Shown: positions 1-6,574, counted from the first letter of the stretch. The stretch: 11,818 bases of DNA from Clostridiales bacterium UBA1777 (GCA_002315275.1 DCGN01000096.1:388-12205), one strand, 5' to 3'. Notes: generated from the sequence alone by a model not told the origin. Program-made: numbers and translations.

Positions 1-713
1 GCGCAAACCTCTTAAAGAGCAACTATTTCGGCACAATGCTGGTGAAGATGGGCAAGGCTGACTCCCTGCTGGGCGGCGCTACCTACTCCACCGCTGACAC
101 CGTCCGTCCCGCACTCCAGATCGTCAAGACCAGAAAGGGCGCAAACCTCGTCTCCTCCTGCATGATCATGGTCCGCGGCGATGAAATGCTCGCTATGGGC
201 GACTGCGCTATCAACATCTCCTACGAGGACAAGAAGGACAAGGAGGGCAACGTAGTTCTCACCGCAGCTCAGCAGCTCGCAGAGGTCGCAGTTGAGACAG
301 CCCGCACAGCGCAGAAGTTCGGCATGGACCCCAAGGTCGCAATGCTCAGCTACTCCACCCACGGCTCCGGCAAGGGCCCCGTTGTCGATCTCTCCAGAGA
401 GGCGACAGCTATTGCCAAGGAAAAGGCTCCCGACCTCAAGATCGACGGCGAGATGCAGTTTGACGCCGCAGTTTCCCCCGTTGTCGGCCAGCTCAAGTTC
501 CCCGGCAGCCCCGTCGCAGGCTACGCCAATACCTTCATCTTCCCCGACATCGAGGCAGGCAACATCGGCTACAAGATCGCTCAGCGTCTCGGCGGCTTCG
601 CCGCTTTCGGTCCCATCCTTCAGGGGCTGAACGCTCCCATCAACGACCTTTCCCGCGGCTGCGACGCAGAGGAAGTTTACCAGATGGCTATCATCACCGC
701 AGCAATGAAGTAA
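1..713 (+). CDS. pta: Phosphate acetyltransferase (phosphotransacetylase), 3' part; 5' end outside window
   Basis: Phosphotransacetylase interconverts acetyl-CoA plus phosphate with acetyl phosphate plus CoA in the cytosol, the step before acetate kinase in fermentative ATP production. Only the C-terminal portion, about 236 residues, is present. The frame is open from base 3, so the ATG at 36 is internal. Recognisable family sequence includes YFGTMLVKMG near the left edge, DGEMQFDAAV in the middle, the stretch GSPVAGYANTFIFPD, and near the end NDLSRGC, whose Ser and Arg correspond to residues placed at the active site in studied Pta enzymes. The gene stops at 711-713 and is followed at once by a hairpin-plus-T-tract terminator, so it ends its transcription unit. 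No ackA is seen downstream; if linked, it must lie to the left. Pta is favoured over the related phosphate butyryltransferase because of the C-terminal motifs, though the missing N-terminus limits certainty. Confidence 0.93.
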   Translation, partial: ANLLKSNYFGTMLVKMGKADSLLGGATYSTADTVRPALQIVKTRKGANLVSSCMIMVRGDEMLAMGDCAINISYEDKKDKEGNVVLTAAQQLAEVAVETARTAQKFGMDPKVAMLSYSTHGSGKGPVVDLSREATAIAKEKAPDLKIDGEMQFDAAVSPVVGQLKFPGSPVAGYANTFIFPDIEAGNIGYKIAQRLGGFAAFGPILQGLNAPINDLSRGCDAEEVYQMAIITAAMK

Positions 714-732
714 GCTTTAAATTAAAAGCAAG

Positions 733-768
733 ACTGCCGTACCCGTTCAAGGCGCGGCAGTTTTTTTA
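733..768 (+). terminator. Rho-independent terminator of pta
   Basis: The arms ACTGCCG (733-739) and CGGCAGT (755-761) form a perfect 7-bp stem around a 15-nt loop, followed by a run of Ts through 767. It sits 19 bases after the pta stop codon and just before the tadA ribosome binding site. Confidence 0.88.
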
Positions 769-781
769 AAACGAGGTGCTT

Positions 782-1228
782 ATGGACAGAGAAGCATATA
801 TGGCCGAGGCTCTGTTACTTGCGGAGGAGGCCTTCGCGGCGGGGGACGTTCCCGTAGGGTGCGTTATCGCGGATGAGACGGGGCGCATAATCGGCCGCGG
901 CAGAAACCGCAGGGAGGAGCGCGCCGATGCCACGGCGCACGCCGAGGTGGAGGCCATCCGCGAGGCTTGCGGACAGAGGGGCTCATGGCGGCTTGACGGC
1001 TGCACGATGTACGTTACGCTTGAGCCGTGCCCGATGTGCACGGGAGCCATCATCAATGCACGCATCCCCACGCTCGTTTTCGGCGCAAGGGAGCCGCTTT
1101 CCGGCTCATGCGGCAGCGTTATCGATCTTTTTCAGGAGCGCTACGGCCACAAAAGCGCAGTATATACGGGCGTTCTCGGAGATGAGTGCCGCGGGCTGCT
1201 CCAAAGCTTCTTCTCCTCGCTCCGCTGA
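782..1228 (+). CDS. tadA: tRNA-specific adenosine deaminase TadA
   Basis: The product is a zinc-dependent deaminase that converts adenosine 34 to inosine in the anticodon of tRNA-Arg(ACG), letting one tRNA read CGU, CGC and CGA. It is 148 residues, the usual TadA size. The CDA-fold motifs are intact: HAE at residues 53-55 (zinc-binding His53 and proton-shuttling Glu55) and PCPMC at 82-86 (zinc ligands Cys83 and Cys86). The early GDVPVG segment and the DLF near the C-terminal third are also typical. I chose the ATG at 782 because GAGG at 773-776 is correctly spaced 5 bases upstream. The in-frame GTG at 776 overlaps that site, so it is unlikely. The gene is flanked by hairpins on both sides, so it may form a monocistronic unit, although no clear promoter fits in the short gap. 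A guanine or cytidine deaminase is less likely given the motif spacing. Confidence 0.95.
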   Translation: MDREAYMAEALLLAEEAFAAGDVPVGCVIADETGRIIGRGRNRREERADATAHAEVEAIREACGQRGSWRLDGCTMYVTLEPCPMCTGAIINARIPTLVFGAREPLSGSCGSVIDLFQERYGHKSAVYTGVLGDECRGLLQSFFSSLR

Positions 1229-1244
1229 CCGAATTTAATTGCAT

Positions 1245-1283
1245 CCGCCCGGGTACGACTTGTTTCGCGCCCGGGCGGCTTTA
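1245..1283 (+). terminator. Probable terminator after tadA
   Basis: A perfect 9-bp stem is formed by CCGCCCGGG (1245-1253) and CCCGGGCGG (1270-1278), with a 16-nt loop. The tail CTTTATAAT is only weakly T-rich, so termination may be partial, with some read-through into the downstream hydrolase gene. Confidence 0.65.
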
Positions 1284-1318
1284 TAATCTCCTCAAATACG
1301 GCATAACGGGGAGAGATT

Positions 1319-1909
1319 ATGAAAAGGCTTTTGGTTTTGCTTGCGATGCTCGCCGCGGCGGTGCTGCTTCTGAAGCAGACGGCGGGCGCGGATTACGACA
1401 GACACATAAACTACATAGACATCATGGTACGCGCCGCGGCCTGCGGTGACGTGGAGGCGGGGCGTGCGGCGCAGCTGTGCCGCGACGAACGCATCGACCT
1501 CACTGACTCACGCGACAGAAAGATCAGCTTTGACGAGCTGTATCTTCTCGCGAGAGTGATAGCCTCGGAGGCGGGGTGCGACACCCTGAGCGATGACTTC
1601 CGCTTCTGCGTGGGCGAGGTGGTCATGAACAGAGTGGCCTCGCCGGAGTTTCCGGACACGCTGGAGGAGGTCGTCTATCAGGAGGGACAGTACGAGGGCG
1701 TGGATACCGACGCCTTTAAATACCTGCTCATTCCGGACACAGAGGACGTGATGACAGCGCTGAGGCTTCTGCGCGGGGAGCGGCATATGCTCCCGTGGGT
1801 GGTGTTTCAGGCAAACTTCAAGCAGGGTGGAGGTACCTACGCCAAGTACTTCAGCGAGCACTACGGCTGGACGTATTTCTGCTCGAGCGCGAATGCTGCC
1901 TTGTACTGA
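1319..1909 (+). CDS. Cell wall hydrolase, SleB/CwlJ-like (Hydrolase_2 family), secreted or membrane-anchored
   Basis: This 196-residue protein starts with a basic-hydrophobic segment (KR then residues 4-18, rich in Leu, Ala and Val), a signal peptide or membrane anchor. From about residue 72 it carries the Hydrolase_2 pattern: LYLLARVIASEAG, then VGEVVMNRV and FPDTLEEVVY, then QEGQY. Glu84 in ASEAG matches the catalytic Glu position of SleB-type peptidoglycan lytic enzymes. The C-terminal third has VVFQANF and ends in an aromatic Y/F/W-rich stretch. SleB and CwlJ proteins degrade spore cortex, but many family members in non-sporulating relatives act in general wall turnover, so a germination role is not established. 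There is no separate peptidoglycan-binding domain. The ATG at 1319 follows a GGGGAG site (1308-1313). It may share transcription with tadA by read-through; nothing in the neighbourhood points to sporulation. Family call fairly sure; substrate inferred. Confidence 0.75.
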   Translation: MKRLLVLLAMLAAAVLLLKQTAGADYDRHINYIDIMVRAAACGDVEAGRAAQLCRDERIDLTDSRDRKISFDELYLLARVIASEAGCDTLSDDFRFCVGEVVMNRVASPEFPDTLEEVVYQEGQYEGVDTDAFKYLLIPDTEDVMTALRLLRGERHMLPWVVFQANFKQGGGTYAKYFSEHYGWTYFCSSANAALY

Positions 1910-1966
1910 GACAGGTCAAAAAACAGTATATGCATAAAAATCTTGCGGGAATACGCCCTTTTGCTC

Positions 1967-1994
1967 TTGATTTTTCCACAGGATAATGTATTAT
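1967..1994 (+). promoter_or_regulatory. Candidate sigma-70/A promoter for the phosphoribosyltransferase gene
   Basis: The -35 element TTGATT (1967-1972) is separated by 16 bases from the -10 element TATTAT (1989-1994). The region is sharply A/T-rich compared with the flanking genes. The predicted start lies about 35 bases before the ATG at 2037, which is preceded by a full AGGAGG at 2023-2028. Confidence 0.6.
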
Positions 1995-2036
1995 TAATCT
2001 GTTAAAATTATTTTGACCTTTCAGGAGGATTAAAAA

Positions 2037-2588
2037 ATGACTTACGAGATGGATATTGCCGGCTTAAAACGCGCCCTTCCCCTCTGCCGGCTGACTGATG
2101 ACCTTTACATAGGTGCATTCGTTATGTTCGGCGATGTTGAGCTGACAGTCCATTGCGCAGCCGAGCTTTTGAAGAAGGCTCCCGAGTATGATTACATCAT
2201 CGCCCCGGAAGCCAAGTCCATTCCGCTTATCTACGAGATGTGCAGACAGAGCGGCGCAAACAAGTACATCATCGCCCGCAAGAAGGCAAAGGCCTACATG
2301 CAGGAGGTCTTCGAGGTCGAGGTGAACTCCATCACCACCGCAGGCACTCAGCACCTCTATCTTGACAAGGCCGACGCAGAGCTCATGCGCGGCAAGAAGA
2401 TACTCATCCTTGATGACGTTATCTCGACCGGCGAGTCTCTCAGGGCAGTAATAGAGCTTGTCAATCAGGCAGGCGGCATCATAGTCGGCAAGATGGCAGT
2501 CCTCGCGGAGGGCGCAGCGGCCGAGAGAGACGATATCATTTACCTCGCCCCGCTTCACCTCTTCAATGCTGACGGAACCGTAAAGTAA
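2037..2588 (+). CDS. Stand-alone type I phosphoribosyltransferase, adenine/xanthine PRTase-like
   Basis: The 183-residue protein has the type I PRTase fold signature. Its PRPP-binding loop, LILDDVISTGES, lies near residues 123-134, with the paired acidic residues Asp126 and Asp127. Upstream are the loop at 57-62 (PEAKSI), the basic segment ARKKAK (80-85) and a flexible-loop stretch around 95-105, arranged as in adenine PRTase, xanthine PRTase and the C-terminal domain of PurR. The reaction would be base plus PRPP to a nucleotide in purine salvage; the accepted base cannot be read from sequence. There is no N-terminal winged helix, so it is not a full-length PurR repressor. The start is fixed by a perfect AGGAGG eight bases upstream. 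It has its own promoter and terminator, so it is probably a single-gene unit. It may be annotated apt by homology, but specificity is uncertain enough that I leave the symbol blank. Confidence 0.85.
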   Translation: MTYEMDIAGLKRALPLCRLTDDLYIGAFVMFGDVELTVHCAAELLKKAPEYDYIIAPEAKSIPLIYEMCRQSGANKYIIARKKAKAYMQEVFEVEVNSITTAGTQHLYLDKADAELMRGKKILILDDVISTGESLRAVIELVNQAGGIIVGKMAVLAEGAAAERDDIIYLAPLHLFNADGTVK

Positions 2589-2607
2589 TTTTTCTAACCT
2601 TTTTATG

Positions 2608-2645
2608 CGGCACAACGGGGATAATTACCCGATGTGCCGTTTTTA
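2608..2645 (+). terminator. Rho-independent terminator of the phosphoribosyltransferase gene
   Basis: The outer stem CGGCACA (2608-2614) pairs with TGTGCCG (2633-2639). After one A-A mismatch it continues as CGGG (2616-2619) with CCCG (2628-2631). Five Ts follow at 2640-2644. It lies 20 bases past the stop codon. Confidence 0.9.
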
Positions 2646-2722
2646 ATAACCGAAAGCTTACGCACAATCTTGACATGGCCAATATATTGTGGCATTTTTA
2701 AAGAAAAAACGCTATATTCTGT

Positions 2723-2751
2723 TTGACTTAAAATACACAAAGGTTTATCAT
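2723..2751 (+). promoter_or_regulatory. Promoter of the nfnAB operon
   Basis: TTGACT (2723-2728) and TATCAT (2746-2751) are 17 bases apart, close to consensus. The predicted start near 2758 gives a leader of about 48 bases that contains the 2764-2779 hairpin. A second TTGACA at 2670-2675 has no good -10 at normal spacing and is less likely to be used. Confidence 0.7.
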
Positions 2752-2763
2752 ATACACTGTCGG

Positions 2764-2779
2764 GTGGGAGACTGCCCAC
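2764..2779 (+). promoter_or_regulatory. 5' leader hairpin of nfnAB mRNA
   Basis: GTGGG (2764-2768) pairs with CCCAC (2775-2779) around the six-base loop AGACTG. It sits about six bases after the predicted transcription start and 26 bases before the nfnA ATG, which has GAGGTG at 2796-2801. No T-tract follows, so it is not a terminator. It may stabilise the 5' end or bind a regulator; I do not recognise it as a known riboswitch. Confidence 0.45.
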
Positions 2780-2805
2780 ACACAACATAGATTCAGAGGT
2801 GCACA

Positions 2806-3672
2806 ATGTATAAAGTAATTACAAAACGCTTCCTCAATGACGCAAGGACCATTTGCCTCTTTGAGATCGAAGCGCCCCTTATAGCCCGCCACGCTCAGGC
2901 AGGCCAGTTCGTTATTTTCCGTCTCGATGAGAACGGTGAGCGCTGCCCCGTATCCGTTGCCGGTTATGACAGGGAAAAGGGCACGGTGACAGTTATGGTT
3001 CAGGCCGCGGGAAGAACCACCAGAATGCTCCACACCGTTGAGCAGGGCGATTATATCAGCGATATAGTAGGCCCTCTCGGCAGAGCTACCGAGATGGAGG
3101 GCCTCAAGAAGGTCTGCGTTGTCGGCGGCGGCGTCGGCTGCGCAATAGCATATCCTATCGCGAAGGAAATGCACGAAAAGGGCATCGAGGTAACGTTCAT
3201 AGCGGGCTTCCGCTCGGCTGACATCGTTATCCTCAAGGAAGAGCTCAAGGCCGCTTCCGACAAGCTCGTAATGTGCACGGATGACGGCACATACGGCGTG
3301 AAGGGCTTCACCACGCAGTATCTCAAGCAGGAGATCGAGGCCAATATCGCAGAGGGCAAGCCTCAGTTCGACCGCGTTATCGCTATCGGCCCCGACATCA
3401 TGATGAAGTTCCTTGCCGAGACCACCCGTCCCTACGGCATCAGCACTATCATTTCTCTCGACCCCATCATGGTCGACGGTACCGGCATGTGCGGCGGCTG
3501 CCGCGTCATAGTCGGCGGAGAGACGAAGTTCGCCTGCGTTGACGGCCCCGACTTTGACGCCCATCAGGTCGATTTCGATTCTCTGCTCAAGCGCGCCGCT
3601 TTCTATAAGGACGAGCAGGATAAGGCCGCTCAGCATATCTGCAGAATGACAGGAGGCAAGCGCAATGGCTAA
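2806..3672 (+). CDS. nfnA: NfnA: NADH-dependent ferredoxin:NADP+ oxidoreductase, small subunit (FAD, [2Fe-2S])
   Basis: This 288-residue flavoprotein matches the ferredoxin-NADP reductase-like subunit of NfnAB, also annotated as sulfide/dihydroorotate dehydrogenase-like FAD/NAD-binding protein. NfnAB is a cytosolic bifurcating enzyme that couples ferredoxin and NADH oxidation to reduction of two NADP+, supplying NADPH for biosynthesis. The FAD-binding motif RCPVSV is at residues 46-51. The pyridine-nucleotide loop VGGGVGCAIAYP is at 106-117. The C-terminal [2Fe-2S] site has the pattern Asp224-x4-Cys229-x2-Cys232-x11-Cys244 within VDGTGMCGGC, which agrees with the unusual one-Asp, three-Cys ligation described for this subunit. 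Length agrees with characterised NfnA of about 280 residues. The gene overlaps nfnB by 8 bases, indicating translational coupling. Dihydroorotate dehydrogenase electron-transfer subunit (PyrK) is the main alternative and is excluded by the GltD-like partner next door and the Asp-containing cluster motif. Confidence 0.93.
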   Translation: MYKVITKRFLNDARTICLFEIEAPLIARHAQAGQFVIFRLDENGERCPVSVAGYDREKGTVTVMVQAAGRTTRMLHTVEQGDYISDIVGPLGRATEMEGLKKVCVVGGGVGCAIAYPIAKEMHEKGIEVTFIAGFRSADIVILKEELKAASDKLVMCTDDGTYGVKGFTTQYLKQEIEANIAEGKPQFDRVIAIGPDIMMKFLAETTRPYGISTIISLDPIMVDGTGMCGGCRVIVGGETKFACVDGPDFDAHQVDFDSLLKRAAFYKDEQDKAAQHICRMTGGKRNG

Positions 3673-5056
3673 TATGAGTCTTAAGAAGAACCCCATGCCC
3701 GAGCAGGACGCCGTTGTCCGCTGCGGTAACTTTGACGAGGTCGCGCTCGGCTACACAAAGGAGCAGGCAATGGATGAGGCTGCCCGCTGCCTCAACTGCA
3801 GGAATATGCCCTGCCGCACGGGCTGCCCCGTTTCCGTACGTATTCCCGAATTCATAGCCAAGGTCGCCGAGGGTGACTTTGACGCAGCTTACGATATACT
3901 TACCAGCACGAACTCCCTTCCCGCCGTCTGCGGCCGCGTCTGCCCGCAGGAGAAGCAGTGCGAGAGTAAGTGCGTGCGCAGCATCAAGGGCGAGAGCGTC
4001 GGCATAGGCCGCCTCGAGCGCTTCGTTGCCGACTACCATATGGCAAAGGAAGATAAGCCTGCTGTCATCGCTCCCGAGTCCAACGGCCATAAGATCGCAG
4101 TTATCGGCTCCGGCCCCGCAGGTCTCACCTGCGCAGGTGACCTTCGCAAGATGGGCTACGATGTCACCGTTTTCGAGGCGTTCCACAAGTCCGGCGGCGT
4201 TCTGGTATACGGTATTCCTCAGTTCCGTCTCCCGAAGGAGATCGTCGCGGCTGAGATAGCAAACCTCACCGCTATGGGCGTAAAGATAGTCAACAACGCC
4301 ATCATCGGCAAGTCCGTCACGGTAGACGAGCTCTTCGAGGACGGCTTTGAGGCAGTGTTCATCGGCTCCGGCGCAGGTCTGCCTCAGTTCCTGCACATCC
4401 CCGGCGAGAACCTCCTCGGCGTTTACTCCGCAAACGAGCTGCTCACCAGAACAAATCTGATGAAGGCCTACAGAGACGATTACGATACCCCGATAAAGAA
4501 GCTCCACCGCGTAGCAGTCGTCGGCGCGGGCAACGTCGCAATGGACGCGGCGAGAGTTTCCAAGCGTCTCGGCGCGGAGCACGTTTACATCTGCTACCGC
4601 CGCGGCCGCGATGAGCTCCCCGCAAGACTCGAAGAGGTCGAGCACGCAGAGGCAGAGGGCATCGAGTTCCATCTGCTCAACAACCCCGTTGCTATCCACG
4701 GCGGCGAGGACGGCCATGTCACCGGCATTGAGCTTGAAAAGCAGGAGCTCGGCGAGCCCGACGAAAAGGGCAGAAGAAAGCCCGTTCCCGTCGCAGGCTC
4801 CAACTGGATCCTCGATGTTGACGCCGTTGTCATCGCTATCGGCACCAGCCCCAACCCCCTCATCCGCAACACCACCGGCGGCCTTACGTTCACCCGCAAG
4901 GGCGGCATCGAGGCTGACGAGTCCGGCGCAACGTCGCGCGAGGGCGTGTTCGCGGGCGGCGACGCAGTCACCGGCGCTGCAACCGTTATCCTCGCCATGG
5001 GCGCAGGCAAGACGGGCGCAGAGAGCATCGATAAGTACATCAAGAGCAAGGAATAA
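3665..5056 (+). CDS. nfnB: NfnB: NADH-dependent ferredoxin:NADP+ oxidoreductase, large subunit (GltD-like)
   Basis: This 463-residue subunit resembles the glutamate synthase small chain (GltD) and is the usual length for NfnB. The N-terminal domain holds two Cys sets for [4Fe-4S] clusters: Cys42, 45, 50 and 54 (CLNCRNMPCRTGC) and Cys89, 93, 99 and 103. A Rossmann FAD motif follows, IAVIGSGPAGL, near residues 144-154, and a second nucleotide-binding motif, VAVVGAGNVAMD, lies in the middle for NADP(H). The C-terminal region has the FAGGDAVTGAATVILAMGAGK stretch that closes around FAD. In NfnAB this subunit's FAD is the bifurcation site. The ATG at 3665 lies inside the end of nfnA, preceded by AGGAGG (3651-3656) at ideal spacing, so both subunits should be made in equal amounts. 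Many databases label it glutamate synthase (NADPH) small chain, but no large GltB subunit is present here, so NfnB is preferred. Confidence 0.93.
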   Translation: MANMSLKKNPMPEQDAVVRCGNFDEVALGYTKEQAMDEAARCLNCRNMPCRTGCPVSVRIPEFIAKVAEGDFDAAYDILTSTNSLPAVCGRVCPQEKQCESKCVRSIKGESVGIGRLERFVADYHMAKEDKPAVIAPESNGHKIAVIGSGPAGLTCAGDLRKMGYDVTVFEAFHKSGGVLVYGIPQFRLPKEIVAAEIANLTAMGVKIVNNAIIGKSVTVDELFEDGFEAVFIGSGAGLPQFLHIPGENLLGVYSANELLTRTNLMKAYRDDYDTPIKKLHRVAVVGAGNVAMDAARVSKRLGAEHVYICYRRGRDELPARLEEVEHAEAEGIEFHLLNNPVAIHGGEDGHVTGIELEKQELGEPDEKGRRKPVPVAGSNWILDVDAVVIAIGTSPNPLIRNTTGGLTFTRKGGIEADESGATSREGVFAGGDAVTGAATVILAMGAGKTGAESIDKYIKSKE

Positions 5057-5072
5057 CCGAAAAGCATACGAT

Positions 5073-5105
5073 ACCGGCAGACCGCGGGGCCTGCCGGTGT
5101 TTTTG
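5073..5105 (+). terminator. Rho-independent terminator of nfnAB
   Basis: ACCGGCAG (5073-5080) pairs perfectly with CTGCCGGT (5091-5098) around a 10-base loop. The sequence then continues GTTTTT. It begins 16 bases after the nfnB stop. Confidence 0.88.
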
Positions 5106-5172
5106 CGTGTTCGGATAAATTAGGGCGCAGGGGTGTACTTCCGATAAGCCCTGAAGCGGCACAGTAATTTCT

Positions 5173-5199
5173 CACTCATCACTCATGATTTCTGATTTT
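5173..5199 (+). repeat. Two adjacent pairs of tandem 7-bp repeats
   Basis: CACTCAT occurs twice in tandem (5173-5179, 5180-5186), followed directly by TGATTTC (5186-5192) and TGATTTT (5193-5199). They occupy the A/T-rich spacer just upstream of the -35 box at 5207. They may be a low-complexity intergenic heptad element or regulator half-sites; the sequence alone cannot say which. Confidence 0.5.
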
Positions 5200-5206
5200 C
5201 TCTTGA

Positions 5207-5235
5207 TTGACGAATTAGGCGAATGATGATATATT
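5207..5235 (+). promoter_or_regulatory. Promoter of the amidohydrolase-DUF362 operon
   Basis: TTGACG (5207-5212) and TATATT (5230-5235) are separated by 17 bases. The predicted start is near 5242, exactly where the palindrome begins. Confidence 0.72.
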
Positions 5236-5241
5236 AATACC

Positions 5242-5255
5242 ATTGTAAATACAAT
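5242..5255. promoter_or_regulatory. Candidate operator: 14-bp palindrome at the transcription start
   Basis: ATTGTA (5242-5247), two A bases, then TACAAT (5250-5255) form a perfect inverted repeat with a 2-bp centre. It lies 6 bases after the -10 box and 18 bases before the start codon, where a bound dimeric repressor would block initiation. The arms are too short and A/T-rich to be a terminator. The binding protein is unknown. Confidence 0.55.
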
Positions 5256-5272
5256 ACAGGGAGGGCGATATC

Positions 5273-6556
5273 ATGGCAAAATACGCGCTTACAAACTGCA
5301 TCATTCTTGACGGAACCGAGGACATGAAGCCGGTTACGGGCAAGGCCGTGCTCGTTGACGGAGAGATCATAGCGGATATAGTTGATGCTTTCGAGATTCC
5401 CGCCGAATACGAAAAGGCGGACCTCGGCGGACAGTATCTCATGCCCGGTCTCATCAATATGCACATTCACATTCCCGGCAGCGGCAAGCCGAAAAACAAA
5501 CCCACCGACACAAAGAAGCTCGTAAAGCTGCTCACGAGCAACGGTCTCATGCGCAAGATTGTTGAGATGATGTACCTCAAGTACTCTCAGACGGAGCTGT
5601 ACTCCGGCGTTACGACTGTGAGAAGCGTAGGCGGAGTTGAGAGCTATGACACGCTCACCAGAGATAAGATAAACTCCGGCAAAGCTGTCGGCCCGAGGAT
5701 TCTTGCGGGCAACATGGCTGTTTCCGTTCCCGGCGGCCATATGGCCGGTTCGCTTGCATATGAGGCCACTACTCCCGAGGAGGCAGCGGCGTTCGTTGAG
5801 AAGATCGCGAAGGACAAGCCCGACCTTATCAAGCTGATGATAACCGGCGGCGTGCTCGATGCCGAAGAGGTCGGAACGCCGGGCGTTCTGAAGATGAAGC
5901 CTGAGCTTGTCAAGGCCGCATGCGACAAGGCGCATGAGCTCGGATTCATGGTCGCGGCGCACGTTGAGAGCCCCGAGGGCGTTCGCGTTGCGCTCGAAAA
6001 CGGAGTTGACACGATAGAGCACGGCGCAAAGCCCGACGAGCAGATCATCTCGCTTTTCAAGGAGAGAAATGCCGCGCACGTTGCAACGCTCTCTCCGGCG
6101 CTGCCGTATGCGTTCTTTGATCTTGACGTTATGCACTGCGAGGAGAAGGATCAGCTTAACGGAAAGGTCGTGTTTGAGGGCATTGTCGACTGCGCAGATA
6201 AATGTCTCGAAAACGGTATCCCCGTCGGCCTCGGCACCGATACAGGCTGCCCGTTCATAACGCACTATGATATGTGGCGAGAGGTATACTACTTTGAAAA
6301 GTTCTGCGGAGTTTCAAAGAGCTTCGCTCTGCATACCGCTACGGAGGTAAACGCAAGAATAGCCCGTATCGATGATATTACCGGCACCGTGGCAAAGGGC
6401 AAGTGCGCCGACCTTGTTGTTACGAAGCTCAACCCGCTTGATGACCTGAAGGCACTGAGAAATATCAGCGAGGTCATTACACGCGGCAAGCGTATCGTCG
6501 CGCCCAAGGTGAAGAAAATGGCAAACGTCGAGGTCGAGCTCGATAAGTTTTTATAA
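5273..6556 (+). CDS. Metal-dependent amidohydrolase, imidazolonepropionase/prolidase-like
   Basis: The 427-residue protein belongs to the amidohydrolase superfamily, TIM-barrel enzymes that hydrolyse amide or peptide-like bonds using one or two divalent metals. The expected ligands are in order: HxH at His64 and His66 after the YLMPGLINMH strand; Lys187 in DLIKLMITGG, a candidate carboxylated bridging Lys; His230 in VAAHVES; His250 in TIEHGA; and the catalytic Asp323 in GLGTDTG. The flanking beta-sandwich is formed by residues 1-58 and by the C-terminal GTVAKGKCADLVV segment. It most resembles the imidazolonepropionase-like and Xaa-Pro dipeptidase-like members, but no hut genes are nearby, so a histidine-degradation role is unsupported and the substrate is unknown. 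No signal peptide is seen, so it is cytosolic. AGGGAGGG at 5258-5264 sets the start. It is the first gene of an operon with the DUF362 protein 18 bases downstream. Confidence 0.88.
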   Translation: MAKYALTNCIILDGTEDMKPVTGKAVLVDGEIIADIVDAFEIPAEYEKADLGGQYLMPGLINMHIHIPGSGKPKNKPTDTKKLVKLLTSNGLMRKIVEMMYLKYSQTELYSGVTTVRSVGGVESYDTLTRDKINSGKAVGPRILAGNMAVSVPGGHMAGSLAYEATTPEEAAAFVEKIAKDKPDLIKLMITGGVLDAEEVGTPGVLKMKPELVKAACDKAHELGFMVAAHVESPEGVRVALENGVDTIEHGAKPDEQIISLFKERNAAHVATLSPALPYAFFDLDVMHCEEKDQLNGKVVFEGIVDCADKCLENGIPVGLGTDTGCPFITHYDMWREVYYFEKFCGVSKSFALHTATEVNARIARIDDITGTVAKGKCADLVVTKLNPLDDLKALRNISEVITRGKRIVAPKVKKMANVEVELDKFL

Positions 6557-6574
6557 AAAACAGGAGAAAAGAAC

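Noticed and set aside
776..781. GTG at 776 as the tadA start
   Set aside because: It overlaps the GAGG ribosome binding site that is correctly placed for the ATG at 782.
1945..1962. Possible terminator after the SleB-like gene (GGG-AATACG-CCC then TTTT)
   Set aside because: The core stem is only three base pairs, too weak to call.
3665..5056. Glutamate synthase small subunit (gltD) as the identity of the gene
   Set aside because: It is translationally coupled to nfnA, the arrangement of NfnAB, and no gltB is present in the window.
5122..5152. AGGGC (5122-5126) and GCCCT (5148-5152) hairpin between nfnB and the amidohydrolase
   Set aside because: Five base pairs around a 21-base loop without a T-tract; no support for function.
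2728..6265. Long minus-strand open frames (322, 376 and 343 residues) opposite nfnA, nfnB and the amidohydrolase
   Set aside because: They lie antisense to genes with complete domain and motif evidence, show no recognisable family, lack ribosome binding sites, and are expected from strong G/C third-position bias.
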